Notes: a model not told the origin generated them from the letters alone. DNA of 52,128 bases from Schlegelella_A sp038225015 (GCA_038225015.1 JBBRFB010000007.1:1-52128), one strand, 5' to 3'; positions 33,067 through 43,620 are shown, counted from the stretch's first letter. Made by a program: numbers and translations.

Positions 33067-34197
33067 TCACACCTTGAAGAGGTCCTTGACCCGATCGCTC
33101 CAGGTCTTGGCGCCGGGCGAATGTCGGTCGCCGGCAGTCTGCAGCGACTCGTCGAGTTCCTTCAGGAGCTTTCGCTGGTGCTCCGTCAGCTTCACGGGCG
33201 TTTCGACGCTGACGTGGCAATACAGGTCGCCCGGGTAGCTCGAGCGCACGCCGCGAATGCCCTTGCCGCGCAGGCGGAAGGTCTTGCCATGCTGGGTGCC
33301 GTCGGGGAGGTCGATCTCGGCCTTGCCGCCCAGCGTCGGCACCTCGATCGTGGCGCCGAGCGCGGCGCTGGTCATCGTCACGGGCACGGTGCAGTGCAGG
33401 TCGTCGCCGTCGCGCTCGAAGATGTCGTGCGGCTTGATCCGGATCTCGATGTAGAGATCGCCGTTCGGTCCGTTGTTCGGCCCCGGCTCGCCGTTGCCGC
33501 TCGAGCGGATGCGCATGCCCTCGTTGATCCCGGCCGGAATCTTCACCTCGAGCGTCTTGTTCTTCTTGATCCGACCCTGGCCGTGGCAGGTGACGCACGG
33601 CTCGGGGATGATCTTGCCGGTGCCGTGGCAGGTCGGGCAGGTCTGCTGGATGCTGAAAAAGCCCTGGCGCATCTGCACCGTGCCGGCGCCGTGGCAGGTC
33701 GTGCAGCTGATCGGGCTGGTGCCCGGCTTGGCGCCGTTGCCCTTGCACGTCTCGCAGGTTTCCCACGAGGGAATGCGGATCTGCGTCTCCTTGCCGTGTG
33801 CGGCTTCCTCGAGCGTGATCTCCATCGCGTAGCTGAGGTCGCTGCCGCGGTACACCTGGGCGCCGCCGCCGCCGGGGCGGCCGCGGCCGTTGCCGAAGAT
33901 GTCGCCGAAGATGTCGCCGAAGGCCTCGGCGAAGCCGCCGAATCCTTCGGCGCCACGGCCCATGCTGGCGTCGACGCCGGCGTGGCCGTACTGGTCGTAT
34001 GCCGCGCGCTTCTGCGGGTCGGAGAGCATTTCGTAGGCTTCCTTCGCCTCCTTGAACTGCTCCTCCGACTTCCCTGCGGAACCCTGATTGCGGTCGGGGT
34101 GGTGCTTCATCGCCAGCTTGCGATAAGCCTTCTTGACGTCCTCGTCCGCCGCGTTCTTCGCGACGCCCAGCACCTCGTAGTAGTCGCGCTTGGTCAT
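33067..34197 (-). CDS. dnaJ: Chaperone DnaJ (Hsp40)
   Basis: 376 residues. The J-domain (1-70) has the HPD tripeptide in MKHHPDRNQG; a Gly/Phe-rich linker follows. Four CxxCxGxG zinc-finger repeats (CETCKGNG, CTTCHGAG, CPTCHGTG, CVTCHGQG) lie at about 148-205, and the C-terminal peptide-binding domains complete it. It stimulates the DnaK ATPase and hands over unfolded proteins in the cytoplasm. It starts 109 bases after dnaK, with a strong hairpin between them (34251-34291). Confidence 0.99.
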   Translation of the reverse strand: MTKRDYYEVLGVAKNAADEDVKKAYRKLAMKHHPDRNQGSAGKSEEQFKEAKEAYEMLSDPQKRAAYDQYGHAGVDASMGRGAEGFGGFAEAFGDIFGDIFGNGRGRPGGGGAQVYRGSDLSYAMEITLEEAAHGKETQIRIPSWETCETCKGNGAKPGTSPISCTTCHGAGTVQMRQGFFSIQQTCPTCHGTGKIIPEPCVTCHGQGRIKKNKTLEVKIPAGINEGMRIRSSGNGEPGPNNGPNGDLYIEIRIKPHDIFERDGDDLHCTVPVTMTSAALGATIEVPTLGGKAEIDLPDGTQHGKTFRLRGKGIRGVRSSYPGDLYCHVSVETPVKLTEHQRKLLKELDESLQTAGDRHSPGAKTWSDRVKDLFKV

Positions 34198-34250
34198 GCT
34201 CTCATCTCTTCAGGCTCCCAACGCCGGCGGCGCTCCCTTGAAACACCGAA

Positions 34251-34291
34251 GCCGGCCCGGCCCGCGACACCTGTCGCAGACCGGCCGGCCG
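34251..34291 (-). other. Strong GC hairpin between dnaK and dnaJ
   Basis: The core stem GCGACA/TGTCGC has a two-base loop, and GC-rich arms (GCCGGCCCGGCCC against CCGGCCGGCCGG) extend it with bulges. There is no T-tract, so it is not a simple terminator. It may stabilise the upstream dnaK message or reduce dnaJ expression, as hairpins between these genes can do elsewhere. Confidence 0.6.
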
Positions 34292-34306
34292 GTCGAGGCG
34301 AGGGCT

Positions 34307-36256
<1,950 letters not shown>

Positions 36257-36284
36257 GTTCTTCTCCAGGGAATGAATTCGGATG

Positions 36285-36318
36285 GGTTCGAGGTGCGGTT
36301 GACTACGTTGTTTTCAAG
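36285..36318 (-). promoter_or_regulatory. Possible sigma-32 promoter of dnaK
   Basis: CTTGAAA (36312-36318, minus strand) equals the sigma-32 -35 consensus. About 14 bases downstream lies CGCACCTCGA, only loosely like CCCCATNT. The position, 30-60 bases ahead of the ATG, is suitable. Confidence 0.42.
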
Positions 36319-36326
36319 CCGCGCTG

Positions 36327-36878
36327 TCAGCCGGCAGCGCTCACCGTGACGAGGGCCGGGCGCAGCACCCGATCGGCGATCAGGTAGCCCTTCTGCAGGA
36401 CCGCCACCACCGTGTTCGGCTCCTGCGCCGCCGGCACGACGCTGATGGCCTGGTGCTGGTGCGGGTCGAACTTCGATGCCGCCGGCGGATTGATCTCGAT
36501 GACCTTGTTGCGCTCGAGGGCCGCGCTCAATTGGCGCAGCGTCGCGTGCACGCCTTCGAGCAGTTGCTCCGGGGTCGCGGCGGGGATGGCGATGGCGGCC
36601 TCCAGGCTGTCTTTGACCGGCAACAGGCTGTCGGCGAAATCCTCGACGGCGTACTTGCGGGCCTTGGCAATCTCTTCCTCGGCGCGACGGCGGGTGTTCT
36701 CGGCTTCGGCCTTGGCGCGGAGGAAGGCATCGGAGAGCTCGGCGTGGCGGGCCTCGAGGTCGCCGGCCGCGGTTGCCATGCCCGTCGGCGACCGGGCGGC
36801 GACATCGCCCGCAACGTCGGGGGCGGCCGGCGCCGGCTGCGCGGCGTTCGGGTCGTTCGCGGGGTCGTTTCGTTCCAT
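36327..36878 (-). CDS. grpE: Nucleotide exchange factor GrpE
   Basis: 183 residues. A variable Pro/Ala-rich start (1-35) is followed by the long coiled coil RHAELSDAFLRAKAEAENTR (about 45-95) and the beta-domain with HQAISVVPAAQEPNTVVAVL and QKGYLIADRVLRPALVTVS, the standard GrpE end. It releases ADP from DnaK. Gene order hslR, grpE, dnaK, dnaJ is typical for betaproteobacteria. A CTTGAAA box 30 bases ahead of the ATG hints at sigma-32 control. Confidence 0.97.
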   Translation of the reverse strand: MERNDPANDPNAAQPAPAAPDVAGDVAARSPTGMATAAGDLEARHAELSDAFLRAKAEAENTRRRAEEEIAKARKYAVEDFADSLLPVKDSLEAAIAIPAATPEQLLEGVHATLRQLSAALERNKVIEINPPAASKFDPHQHQAISVVPAAQEPNTVVAVLQKGYLIADRVLRPALVTVSAAG

Positions 36879-36885
36879 CCCACCC

Positions 36886-36913
36886 AGTTAAGGCGGTTCC
36901 CCTGCGTTTCAAG
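36886..36913 (-). promoter_or_regulatory. Possible sigma-32 promoter of grpE
   Basis: CTTGAAA (36907-36913) followed after 13 bases by CCTTAACT (36893-36886). The -35 is perfect, the -10 poor. The implied start would be almost at the ATG (36878), so either the mRNA is leaderless or the true GrpE start is downstream. Confidence 0.33.
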
Positions 36914-36936
36914 AGGCTATTGGTTCGAAGTGGGCC

Positions 36937-37338
36937 TCACTCGGGCTCGATGGAGGCGCTCCAGCGGTTCCAGTCGGCGAGCTGGCGCCGGTCGCGCTTG
37001 GTCGGCCGGCCATGCTCGAGCGCCGTCGCCGGCTCCGGCGCGAGGCGACGGGCCTGCTGGAAGGCCTCGCGGGCGGCCAGGCTGTCGGCGTCCTCGGCGT
37101 AGAGGAGCCGGGCCGCCGGCGCCGGGCCGCGCACTGTGGCCAGGCCCTCGACGACGACGACGCGCGGCGGGCCGGGCTGGCGCAACTCGATCCGGTCGCC
37201 GAGGCGCACCTCGCGGGCCGGCTTGGCCGGCTGACCGTTGACGGCGATCCGGCCCTGGCCGACGGCCTCGGCCGCCAGTGCCCGCGTCTTGAAGAAGCGG
37301 GCCGCCCAGAGCCACTTGTCGAGCCGGGTGCCGACCAT
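36937..37338 (-). CDS. hslR: Heat-shock protein 15 (ribosome-associated S4-domain protein)
   Basis: 133 residues. The S4 RNA-binding domain covers 1-60: RLDKWLWAARFFKTRALAAE, then RIAVNGQPAKPAREVRLGD, exactly as in Hsp15. A basic tail with GRPTKRDRRQL follows. Hsp15 binds free 50S subunits carrying a nascent chain and helps recycle them after heat shock. It precedes grpE by 58 bases on the same strand, consistent with a heat-shock cluster. Confidence 0.93.
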   Translation of the reverse strand: MVGTRLDKWLWAARFFKTRALAAEAVGQGRIAVNGQPAKPAREVRLGDRIELRQPGPPRVVVVEGLATVRGPAPAARLLYAEDADSLAAREAFQQARRLAPEPATALEHGRPTKRDRRQLADWNRWSASIEPE

Positions 37339-37410
37339 CTCTCGATCAGCGCCGACCCGGCGGTCGGGAGGGCGGCGATGCGTGGCCTCGCCTCGGCTGC
37401 GGGCGGCGAG

Positions 37411-38505
37411 TCAGAAGATCCAGAGCCGGTCCTTCGGAATCTCGAGCCACTGATCGCCCGGCGGCAGGGCCACCGGCCCGTAAGCGCGCAGGCGAAGGTC
37501 GCTGCGGTGGAACAGGTACTCCCAGCGGTCGCCGAGGAACATCGAGGTGACGAGCGGCAGGCGGACCGTGTTCTCGCCCTCGCCGGCGGCGATGCGGACG
37601 CCTTCGAGGCGGACCATGCCGGTTCCGCGGTCGCCGCCCGGCGCGGCCACGCCCCGGGCCTCGCCCCAGAGCCGCCAGCCGTCGCCCGCCAGCAGGGCAG
37701 CGCTGCCGCGGCGCTCGACGACCTGGCCCTCGATCCGGTTGTTGCTGCCCATGAAATCGGCGACGAAGAGCGTGTCGGGGTGGCCGTAGAGGGCCTGCGG
37801 CGCACCCTGCTGCTCGATGACACCGTCGTTCAGAAGCAGGATCCGGTCCGACATCGCCATCGCCTCGTTCTGGTCGTGGGTGACGACCAGGGCCGACAGC
37901 TGCATCTTCAGGATCAGCTCGCGCAGCCAGGCGCGGGCCTCTTCGCGCAGCTTGGCGTCGAGGTTCGACAGCGGCTCGTCCATCAGGATCACCGGCGGGT
38001 TGTAGACGAGGGCGCGGGCGATCGCCACGCGCTGCTGCTGGCCGCCCGACAACTGGTGCGGAAATCGATCGCCGAGGTGGCCGAGGCCGAGGTTGGCAAG
38101 CGCCGAGCCGACGCGCTCGCGCGCCTCGCCGCCCGAGACCTTGCGCAGCTTCAGGCCGTAGGCGACGTTGTCGAACACGGTGCGGTGCGGCCACAGGGCG
38201 TACGACTGGAACACGAGGCCGAGGTTGCGCTTTTCGGCCGGCACTTCGGTCTTCGCGGTGGCATCGAACACCGGCCGGCCTTCGATGCGGATCGAGCCGC
38301 GATGGGGCACCTCGAGGCCGGCCACCGCGCGCAGCAGCGTCGTCTTGCCGCTGCCCGACGGCCCGAGGAGCGAGACGACCTCGCCCTGCGCGAGCTGCAT
38401 CGAGACGCCCTTCAGGATCGGGTTGTCGCCGTAGGACAGGTGCAGGTCGTCGACACTCAGCTTGCTGGCGGCGTCGGCGGGCGAGTTGCGAGCGGCGTCA
38501 GTCAT
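37411..38505 (-). CDS. ABC transporter ATP-binding protein (ferric iron/polyamine-type, FbpC-like)
   Basis: 364 residues. Walker A GPSGSGKTT near 50, signature LSGGQQQR near 145, Walker B VILMDEPLSNLDAKL near 165 and switch His in VVTHDQNEAM are all present. The C-terminal third is a TOBE-type regulatory domain, as in FbpC/PotA/MalK ATPases. It powers the permease encoded just upstream, whose stop it overlaps by eight bases, so the two are translationally coupled. Ferric-iron uptake is the likely role because the binding protein resembles the AfuA/FbpA group. Confidence 0.93.
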   Translation of the reverse strand: MTDAARNSPADAASKLSVDDLHLSYGDNPILKGVSMQLAQGEVVSLLGPSGSGKTTLLRAVAGLEVPHRGSIRIEGRPVFDATAKTEVPAEKRNLGLVFQSYALWPHRTVFDNVAYGLKLRKVSGGEARERVGSALANLGLGHLGDRFPHQLSGGQQQRVAIARALVYNPPVILMDEPLSNLDAKLREEARAWLRELILKMQLSALVVTHDQNEAMAMSDRILLLNDGVIEQQGAPQALYGHPDTLFVADFMGSNNRIEGQVVERRGSAALLAGDGWRLWGEARGVAAPGGDRGTGMVRLEGVRIAAGEGENTVRLPLVTSMFLGDRWEYLFHRSDLRLRAYGPVALPPGDQWLEIPKDRLWIF

Positions 38506-40177
38506 GCAGATTCACTCCGAAGCGCAGCGCCACGGTCAGGCCGACGGCCACGAGCAGCACGTTGATGAACGAGAGCGCGGCGACCGTCTCGGCAGCCCCG
38601 GTGGCCCACAACGAGACCAGCAACGAGCCGATGACCTCGGTGCCGGGCCCGAGCAGATAGACGCCGGTCGAATACTCGCGTTCGAAGATCATGAAGACGA
38701 GCAGCCAGCTGGCGAGCAGGCCGTAGCGGATGAGGGGCAGTGTGACGTGGCGGCTCACCTGGCCCCGGCTCGCCCCGGCGCTGCGCGCCGCCTCCTCGAG
38801 CTCCGGCCCCACCTGCAGCAGCGAGCTCGAGACCAGCCGCATGCCGTAGGCGAGCCAGACGACCGTGTAGGCCAGCCAGAGGCTGAAGATCGTCGATCGC
38901 AAGGGCGCCAGCGGCGGAAAGAAGAGGAACACCCAGAGGAAGGCGAGGCCGGCGAGCAGGCCCGGCACCGCCCTCGGCACGAGCACGACGTAGTCGACGA
39001 AGCGCGACCAGCCGTCGGCCTTTCGGTGCGTCGCCAGGCCGATCGCGGTGTAGCAGGCGACCGCGAGGGCGCCGCCGATGACGCCGATCAGCACCGTGTT
39101 GACGATGCCGCGCACCAGTGTCGGCTGCTGGAAGACGTCGCGGAAGTGGTCGAGGGTGAGGACTTCGCTCAGGCGCACGCCCTCGCCCCAGTGGGTGACG
39201 AGGGCGCGCAGGGCGATGCCGGTGAGCGGCACCACGACGGTGGTGAAGAGCCAGAGCACCAGGATGACGGCCGCGACCCATCGCCACGAGCCGAGCGGCA
39301 GCGGCCGCTGCCGGCCCGCCTTGCCGCGCACGGTGACGTACTTGCCAGCGTTCTTCAGCAGGAAGCGCTGCAGCATGACGAGCGGGAAGGTGATCGCGAC
39401 GATGCAGACCGCCACGGCCGCCATCAGGTGGTACGACGGCGTGCCCAGCTTGTTGGTGAGCTTGTAGAGATAGGTGGCGAGCACGAGGTGCCCTTCGGGG
39501 TCGCCGAGGACGAGCGGCAGGCCGAAGATCTCGAAGCCGAGGAAGAAGACGAGCACGCCCGAAAAGAGCAGCGAGGGTGTCACCATCGGCAGGCTGACGT
39601 CGCGCGCCACCTGGAACGGGCTCGACCCGGCCATGCGCGCGGCCTCCTCGACGTCGGAGCCCAGGCTTTTCAGGGCCGACGACGAATAGAGGTAGACGTG
39701 CGGCACGTGCGTCAGGCCGGCGATGATGGCAATGCCGGTGAGCGAATAGACATTCCAGGGGACGACGCCGAAGAGTTCCTTGGCCCAGACCGAATAGAAG
39801 CCCACCGGGCCGGCGGAGACGACGTAGCCGAACGCCAGCACCATCGGCGAGACGAAGACCGGGATCAGCAGCAGCGGCTCGATCCAGCCGCGGCCCGGCA
39901 GGTCGGTGCGCACCATCAGGAAGGCGAGGATGCCGCCGAGCGGCACCGCGATCAGGGCCATCGCGCCGGCGATGACCAGCGAGTTCTTGAGGGCGTCCCA
40001 GAAGTCGCTGTCGGCGAAGATGAAGCGAAAGGCGCCGAGCCCGAGCGCCTTTTCGGGCATGAAGAACGGCGCGTTGAGCAGGCTCTGGTAGAAGATCAGG
40101 CCGAGCGGGAGAAAGACCGCGAGCGCCGTCACCGAGATGACGGCGGCCCGCGGCAGCGACGCCCGCATCGCCGGCAC
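38498..40177 (-). CDS. ABC transporter permease, two fused halves (FbpB/ThiP-like)
   Basis: 559 residues with about 12 membrane helices in two homologous halves. Each has its own EAA loop for contact with the ATPase: EEAARMAGSSPFQVARDVSL near 195 and EEAARSAGASRGQVSRHVTL near 470. This duplicated arrangement is typical of ferric-iron FbpB and thiamine ThiP. GTG at 40177 directly follows the TAA of the binding-protein gene; ATG at 40168 is an alternative. It lies in the inner membrane. Confidence 0.93.
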   Translation of the reverse strand: MPAMRASLPRAAVISVTALAVFLPLGLIFYQSLLNAPFFMPEKALGLGAFRFIFADSDFWDALKNSLVIAGAMALIAVPLGGILAFLMVRTDLPGRGWIEPLLLIPVFVSPMVLAFGYVVSAGPVGFYSVWAKELFGVVPWNVYSLTGIAIIAGLTHVPHVYLYSSSALKSLGSDVEEAARMAGSSPFQVARDVSLPMVTPSLLFSGVLVFFLGFEIFGLPLVLGDPEGHLVLATYLYKLTNKLGTPSYHLMAAVAVCIVAITFPLVMLQRFLLKNAGKYVTVRGKAGRQRPLPLGSWRWVAAVILVLWLFTTVVVPLTGIALRALVTHWGEGVRLSEVLTLDHFRDVFQQPTLVRGIVNTVLIGVIGGALAVACYTAIGLATHRKADGWSRFVDYVVLVPRAVPGLLAGLAFLWVFLFFPPLAPLRSTIFSLWLAYTVVWLAYGMRLVSSSLLQVGPELEEAARSAGASRGQVSRHVTLPLIRYGLLASWLLVFMIFEREYSTGVYLLGPGTEVIGSLLVSLWATGAAETVAALSFINVLLVAVGLTVALRFGVNLHD

Positions 40178-41275
40178 TTACTTGGTGCCCTTGATCGCCT
40201 GCTGCCACTGCTTGATGAAGTCGAGCCGCTTGGTCTGGTCGAGGAAGCCGAGCAGATCGGTGCTGACCGGAATCGGCTTGGCGACGTTGCCGATCTTCCT
40301 GGCCAGGCCGGCAGCCGTCATCTCGCCCTCGACGTCGGGGCGGATCGAGCCGAGCTCGGCAGCGTTGGCGATGATCGTCTGGCCGCGCTTTGACAGCACG
40401 TAGTCGAGCCAGAGCTTGGCGGCATTGGGGTTCTTTGCCGTCTTCGACACGAACATGACGCGCGACATGATCAGCGCGTAGTCCTTCGGGATGACGAGGC
40501 CGATGCTCGGGTCCTTCTTGGCCCGCAGCACGGCGTAGGAGGCGAAGATGTTGTAGCCGAGCAGGTTCTCGCCAGAACTGATGCGCTCCATCATCGTGCC
40601 CGAGCTCGACTGGAAGCGCGGGCTGGCGGCGCCGAGTGCCTTGGCGAAGTCCCAGAAGGCCGGGTTGTTCTTGCTGTCCTGGGTGATCAGCATGAAGCCG
40701 ACGCCGGACTTCTCGATGTCGTAGGTCGTGACCTTGCCCTTCAGCTTGTCCTGCTTCTGGGTCAGCACGCGCGCCATGTCGGCGTGGCTCTGCGGGATTT
40801 CATCGCCGGTCAGGAGCCGCTTGTTGTAGACGATGGCGATCGGCTCGTAGGTCGTTCCGAAGGCCTCGTTCTTCCACACCGCCCAGGCCGGCACCTGGCC
40901 GATCTCGGGTGACGCATAGGTCATCGCGCCGCCGTCGCTGACCAGCTTCATCTGCAGGTCCATCGCCGAGCTCCAGAGCACGTCGGCAGAGCCCGCGTTG
41001 GCCGCCCGCTCGCTGATGAAGCGGTTGTAGATCTCGGTCGAGTTCATGTCGTTGTACTCGACCGAGATGCCGGGGTAGAGCACCTGGAAGTCCTTCAGAA
41101 GCGGCTCGGCCGACTTGGTGTCGGTGGTGCTGTAGATGACGACCTTGCCTTCCTTCTTGGCGGCGGCGATCGTGTCGCCGTAGGCCGCCGGGTAGCCGGC
41201 CGGCACCTGCGCGGAAATCTGGAAGGCGGCGAGCAGGGCACCGAGTCCGATCGCGATCTTGCTGGCTTGTCTCAT
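40178..41275 (-). CDS. ABC transporter periplasmic substrate-binding protein (ferric iron-type)
   Basis: 365 residues from the ATG at 41275. Signal peptide 1-22 (GALLAAFQISAQ). The mature part has EGKVVIYSTTDTKSAEPLLK, ISVEYNDMNSTEIYNRFISE and a later GYNIFASYAVLRAKKDP, the pattern of type 2 extracellular solute-binding proteins of the AfuA/FutA/FbpA group. Tyr residues in the N-lobe (YSTTD) and at SYAVL could be metal ligands. It captures ferric iron or a chelate in the periplasm for the downstream permease and ATPase. Next to hemH, this suggests iron supply for heme. I see no Fur box in the 196-base upstream gap. Confidence 0.9.
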   Translation of the reverse strand: MRQASKIAIGLGALLAAFQISAQVPAGYPAAYGDTIAAAKKEGKVVIYSTTDTKSAEPLLKDFQVLYPGISVEYNDMNSTEIYNRFISERAANAGSADVLWSSAMDLQMKLVSDGGAMTYASPEIGQVPAWAVWKNEAFGTTYEPIAIVYNKRLLTGDEIPQSHADMARVLTQKQDKLKGKVTTYDIEKSGVGFMLITQDSKNNPAFWDFAKALGAASPRFQSSSGTMMERISSGENLLGYNIFASYAVLRAKKDPSIGLVIPKDYALIMSRVMFVSKTAKNPNAAKLWLDYVLSKRGQTIIANAAELGSIRPDVEGEMTAAGLARKIGNVAKPIPVSTDLLGFLDQTKRLDFIKQWQQAIKGTK

Positions 41276-41471
41276 GTCGTGTGACTCTCGGTTTGGAAGG
41301 GAAGGGCCTCTCGTGGTGGTGCGGTTCAGTCGCCACGAGCGGCGTGCGCCAATATCACGCCGCGGGTGGATTCCCGCAATGGTTCGAACCCCACTTGCGT
41401 ACCCACGGCGCGGGACACGAGCGCCGGCGAGCGTCAATCCCGGCGCCGGCACGCGGGGAGTTTGGCAAGCG

Positions 41472-42566
41472 TCATGCCGTGGCGCCCGCCGCCAGCGCTC
41501 GCCTGCGCTGCAACTCGAGCGCCTGCGCGTCGGGCGGCGCGCCGGAGGTGTTCCAGCCCTGAAGGTGGCGGATGGCGATCTCGGCCAGGGCAGCGATCCA
41601 TTCGGGCGAATCGTTGAGGCAGGCGACGTGGCCGAACTCCTTGCCGCCGGCGCCGAGGAACGTCGCCCGCGCCTCCTGGTCGATTTCCTCGAGTGTCTCG
41701 AGGCAGTCGGCGGCGAAGCCGGGGCAGAAGACGTCGACCCGCCCTATGCCCGATCGCGCCAGCTCGACCAGCGTCGCCGCCGTGTACGGCTGCAGCCACG
41801 CCGCCTTGCCGAACCGGCTCTGGAATGTGACCCGGACGAAATCGTCGCGCAGCTTGAGCCGGGTCGCGAGGAGCCGCGCCGTGGCCAGGCATTCGCAGTG
41901 GTACGGGTCGCCGAGCTCGAGCGATCGCCGGGGCAGGCCGTGGAAGCTGAGCACCAGGCGGTCGGGACGGCCGTGCATCATCCAGTGGTCGTTCAGTCGC
42001 CTCGCCAGAGCGCCGATGTAGGCCGGGTCGTCGTGGTAGTTGCGGACGAAGCGAAGCTCGGGCAGGTTGCGCGTTCGCGCCGCCCAGGCGCCGACGGCGT
42101 CGCCGAGGCTGGCGGTGGTCGAGGCGGCGTACTGCGGATAGAGCGGCAGGACGAGCACGCGATCGGCGCCCAGGGCCTTCAAGGCGTCGAGCGTCGAGGC
42201 GATCGACGGCTGACCGTAGCGCATCGCCGGGCGCACGACGACACGGTGGCCGCGCTCGCCCAGGTAGCCTTCGAGGAGGAGCGCCTGCTTCTCGGTCCAG
42301 GCCTTGAGCGGCGAGCCGTCGGGGCGCCAGATCGACGCGTATTTGCGCGCCGAGCGGGCCGGCCTGAGGCGCAGGACGATGCCGTGCAGGATCGGCAGCC
42401 AGACGAATCGCGGGATCTCGACCACGCGCGGGTCGCTCAGGAACTCGGCCAGGTAGCGTCGCACCGCGGTCGGCGTCGGCGCCTCGGGGGTGCCGAGGTT
42501 GCAGAGCAGGACGGCGGTCTTCGGCGCCACACCGTGGGCATGGGTCGGCTCGCGGGCGAAGCGCAT
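41472..42566 (-). CDS. hemH: Ferrochelatase
   Basis: 364 residues. TAVLLCNLGTPEAP opens the chelatase fold; LVLSFHGLPRRS holds the catalytic histidine, PLYPQYAASTTAS the substrate-site residues, and VFCPGFAADCLETLEEI the conserved acidic face. It inserts Fe2+ into protoporphyrin IX as the last step of heme synthesis in the cytoplasm or at the membrane. Two adjacent ATG codons (42569, 42566) are possible starts; RFAREP is a common opening in this lineage. In related genomes hemH normally touches hslR; here three transporter genes separate them. Confidence 0.97.
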   Translation of the reverse strand: MRFAREPTHAHGVAPKTAVLLCNLGTPEAPTPTAVRRYLAEFLSDPRVVEIPRFVWLPILHGIVLRLRPARSARKYASIWRPDGSPLKAWTEKQALLLEGYLGERGHRVVVRPAMRYGQPSIASTLDALKALGADRVLVLPLYPQYAASTTASLGDAVGAWAARTRNLPELRFVRNYHDDPAYIGALARRLNDHWMMHGRPDRLVLSFHGLPRRSLELGDPYHCECLATARLLATRLKLRDDFVRVTFQSRFGKAAWLQPYTAATLVELARSGIGRVDVFCPGFAADCLETLEEIDQEARATFLGAGGKEFGHVACLNDSPEWIAALAEIAIRHLQGWNTSGAPPDAQALELQRRRALAAGATA

Positions 42567-42642
42567 CACGGCCCGTTGTGCGGCACGGTGGCCGTCCCGC
42601 CTCGCGGAAGGGATCGCCGTCGGAGCAGGCGGGCGTTGTGCA

Positions 42643-43620
42643 CTAGCCCTTCAGGCCGAACTCAAACGGTGCCTGGCGCTGGGTGTCGGCGAATTTCATG
42701 ACCTCGAAGCGGACGCAGGGCGAGATCGGCTCGGTCGGCGGCGTGCCCAGGCCGATGACGCCGCTGCCGTGCAGGGTGCAGGCGCCGCGGCGCAGGCTGA
42801 TGATCTCCGGGTCGTTGTCGAAGCGGACGTAGGTGCCGTTGTAGCTCAGGTCGACGAGTTGGAAGGTGCCGCCATGCCAGTCGATCCGGGCGTGCGACCT
42901 CGAGACGCGGTTGTCGTCGATGATGTAGGTCGCCTGCGGGCTTCGTCCGAGGATCACCGGCAGGCTGGCGCCGGCGTAGATGCGATTGAGATCGAGCCAG
43001 ACCAGGCGGATGCCTTCGGGCTCCGTCGAGGCCGGCGCCATGTCGCCGAAAGCGGTGGCAGCGGTGTCGCCGAAGCGGCGAACGGCCTCGAGCAGATGCA
43101 CATGCACGGGCTCCAGGCGGCCGCGCAGCTGCATCCGGTCGAGATCGCGAAAGCGGCCTCGCTCCCAGTCTTCAAGCCGCTCGACGATGCCTTGCGTCGC
43201 CAGGGTCTCGTTGTCGCCAGCGTGGTCGAGCAGCCTCGCGGCCACGTTCACGGCGTCGCCGAAGACATCGCCCGACATCTCGACCAGCTCGCCGTGGGCC
43301 AGGCCCACCTGCAGCTTCATCGGTACCCGCGGCGGCCCGGTCTCTTCGACGGCAGGATCCGGCGGCACGCTGGCCCGGACCATCGCGTCGTGCATGTCGT
43401 CGGCCGCCGCCACTCCGGCCGACGGGGCGGGGAAAACGGCCATCAGGCCGTCGCCGAGCGTCTTCACGACGGTGCCACCGTGCGCTTCGACGATGCGTGC
43501 GAGCGATGCCACGCTCTGCGTGACGACCGCCGTCGCGTCGGTGTTGCCGAGCGTCTCGTACATCGAGGTGCTGCCGCGCAGGTCGGCGAACAGCACTGTC
43601 CGCTCGTAGACGTCGGTCAT
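42643..43620 (-). CDS. Soluble class III cyclase with C-terminal FHA domain
   Basis: 325 residues. Cyclase domain 1-180: TVLFADLRGSTSMYETLG has the first metal aspartate, and GGTVVKTLGDGLMAVF the second; GDVFGDAVNVAARLLD is the typical dimer and catalytic block. From about 225 an FHA domain follows, with LGRSPQATYIIDDNRVSRSH, the Arg/Ser/His phosphothreonine pocket, and LVDLSYNGTYV. It probably makes a cyclic nucleotide and is addressed by a phosphothreonine partner. It occupies the place where hrcA often lies ahead of hemH in relatives. It follows rpoD and its terminator. Confidence 0.9.
   Translation of the reverse strand: MTDVYERTVLFADLRGSTSMYETLGNTDATAVVTQSVASLARIVEAHGGTVVKTLGDGLMAVFPAPSAGVAAADDMHDAMVRASVPPDPAVEETGPPRVPMKLQVGLAHGELVEMSGDVFGDAVNVAARLLDHAGDNETLATQGIVERLEDWERGRFRDLDRMQLRGRLEPVHVHLLEAVRRFGDTAATAFGDMAPASTEPEGIRLVWLDLNRIYAGASLPVILGRSPQATYIIDDNRVSRSHARIDWHGGTFQLVDLSYNGTYVRFDNDPEIISLRRGACTLHGSGVIGLGTPPTEPISPCVRFEVMKFADTQRQAPFEFGLKG

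Noticed and set aside
34235..34246. Sigma-32 -35 box CTTGAAA between dnaK and dnaJ
   Set aside because: It is on the plus strand, opposite to the genes, so it cannot drive dnaJ.
38462..40393. 643-codon plus-strand frame over the ABC permease
   Set aside because: Antisense shadow rich in Arg, Asp and His; the permease on the other strand has convincing EAA loops.
41276..41471. Fur box before the ferric-type binding protein
   Set aside because: No GATAAT-type triple repeat is visible in the gap; only GC-rich short palindromes are present.
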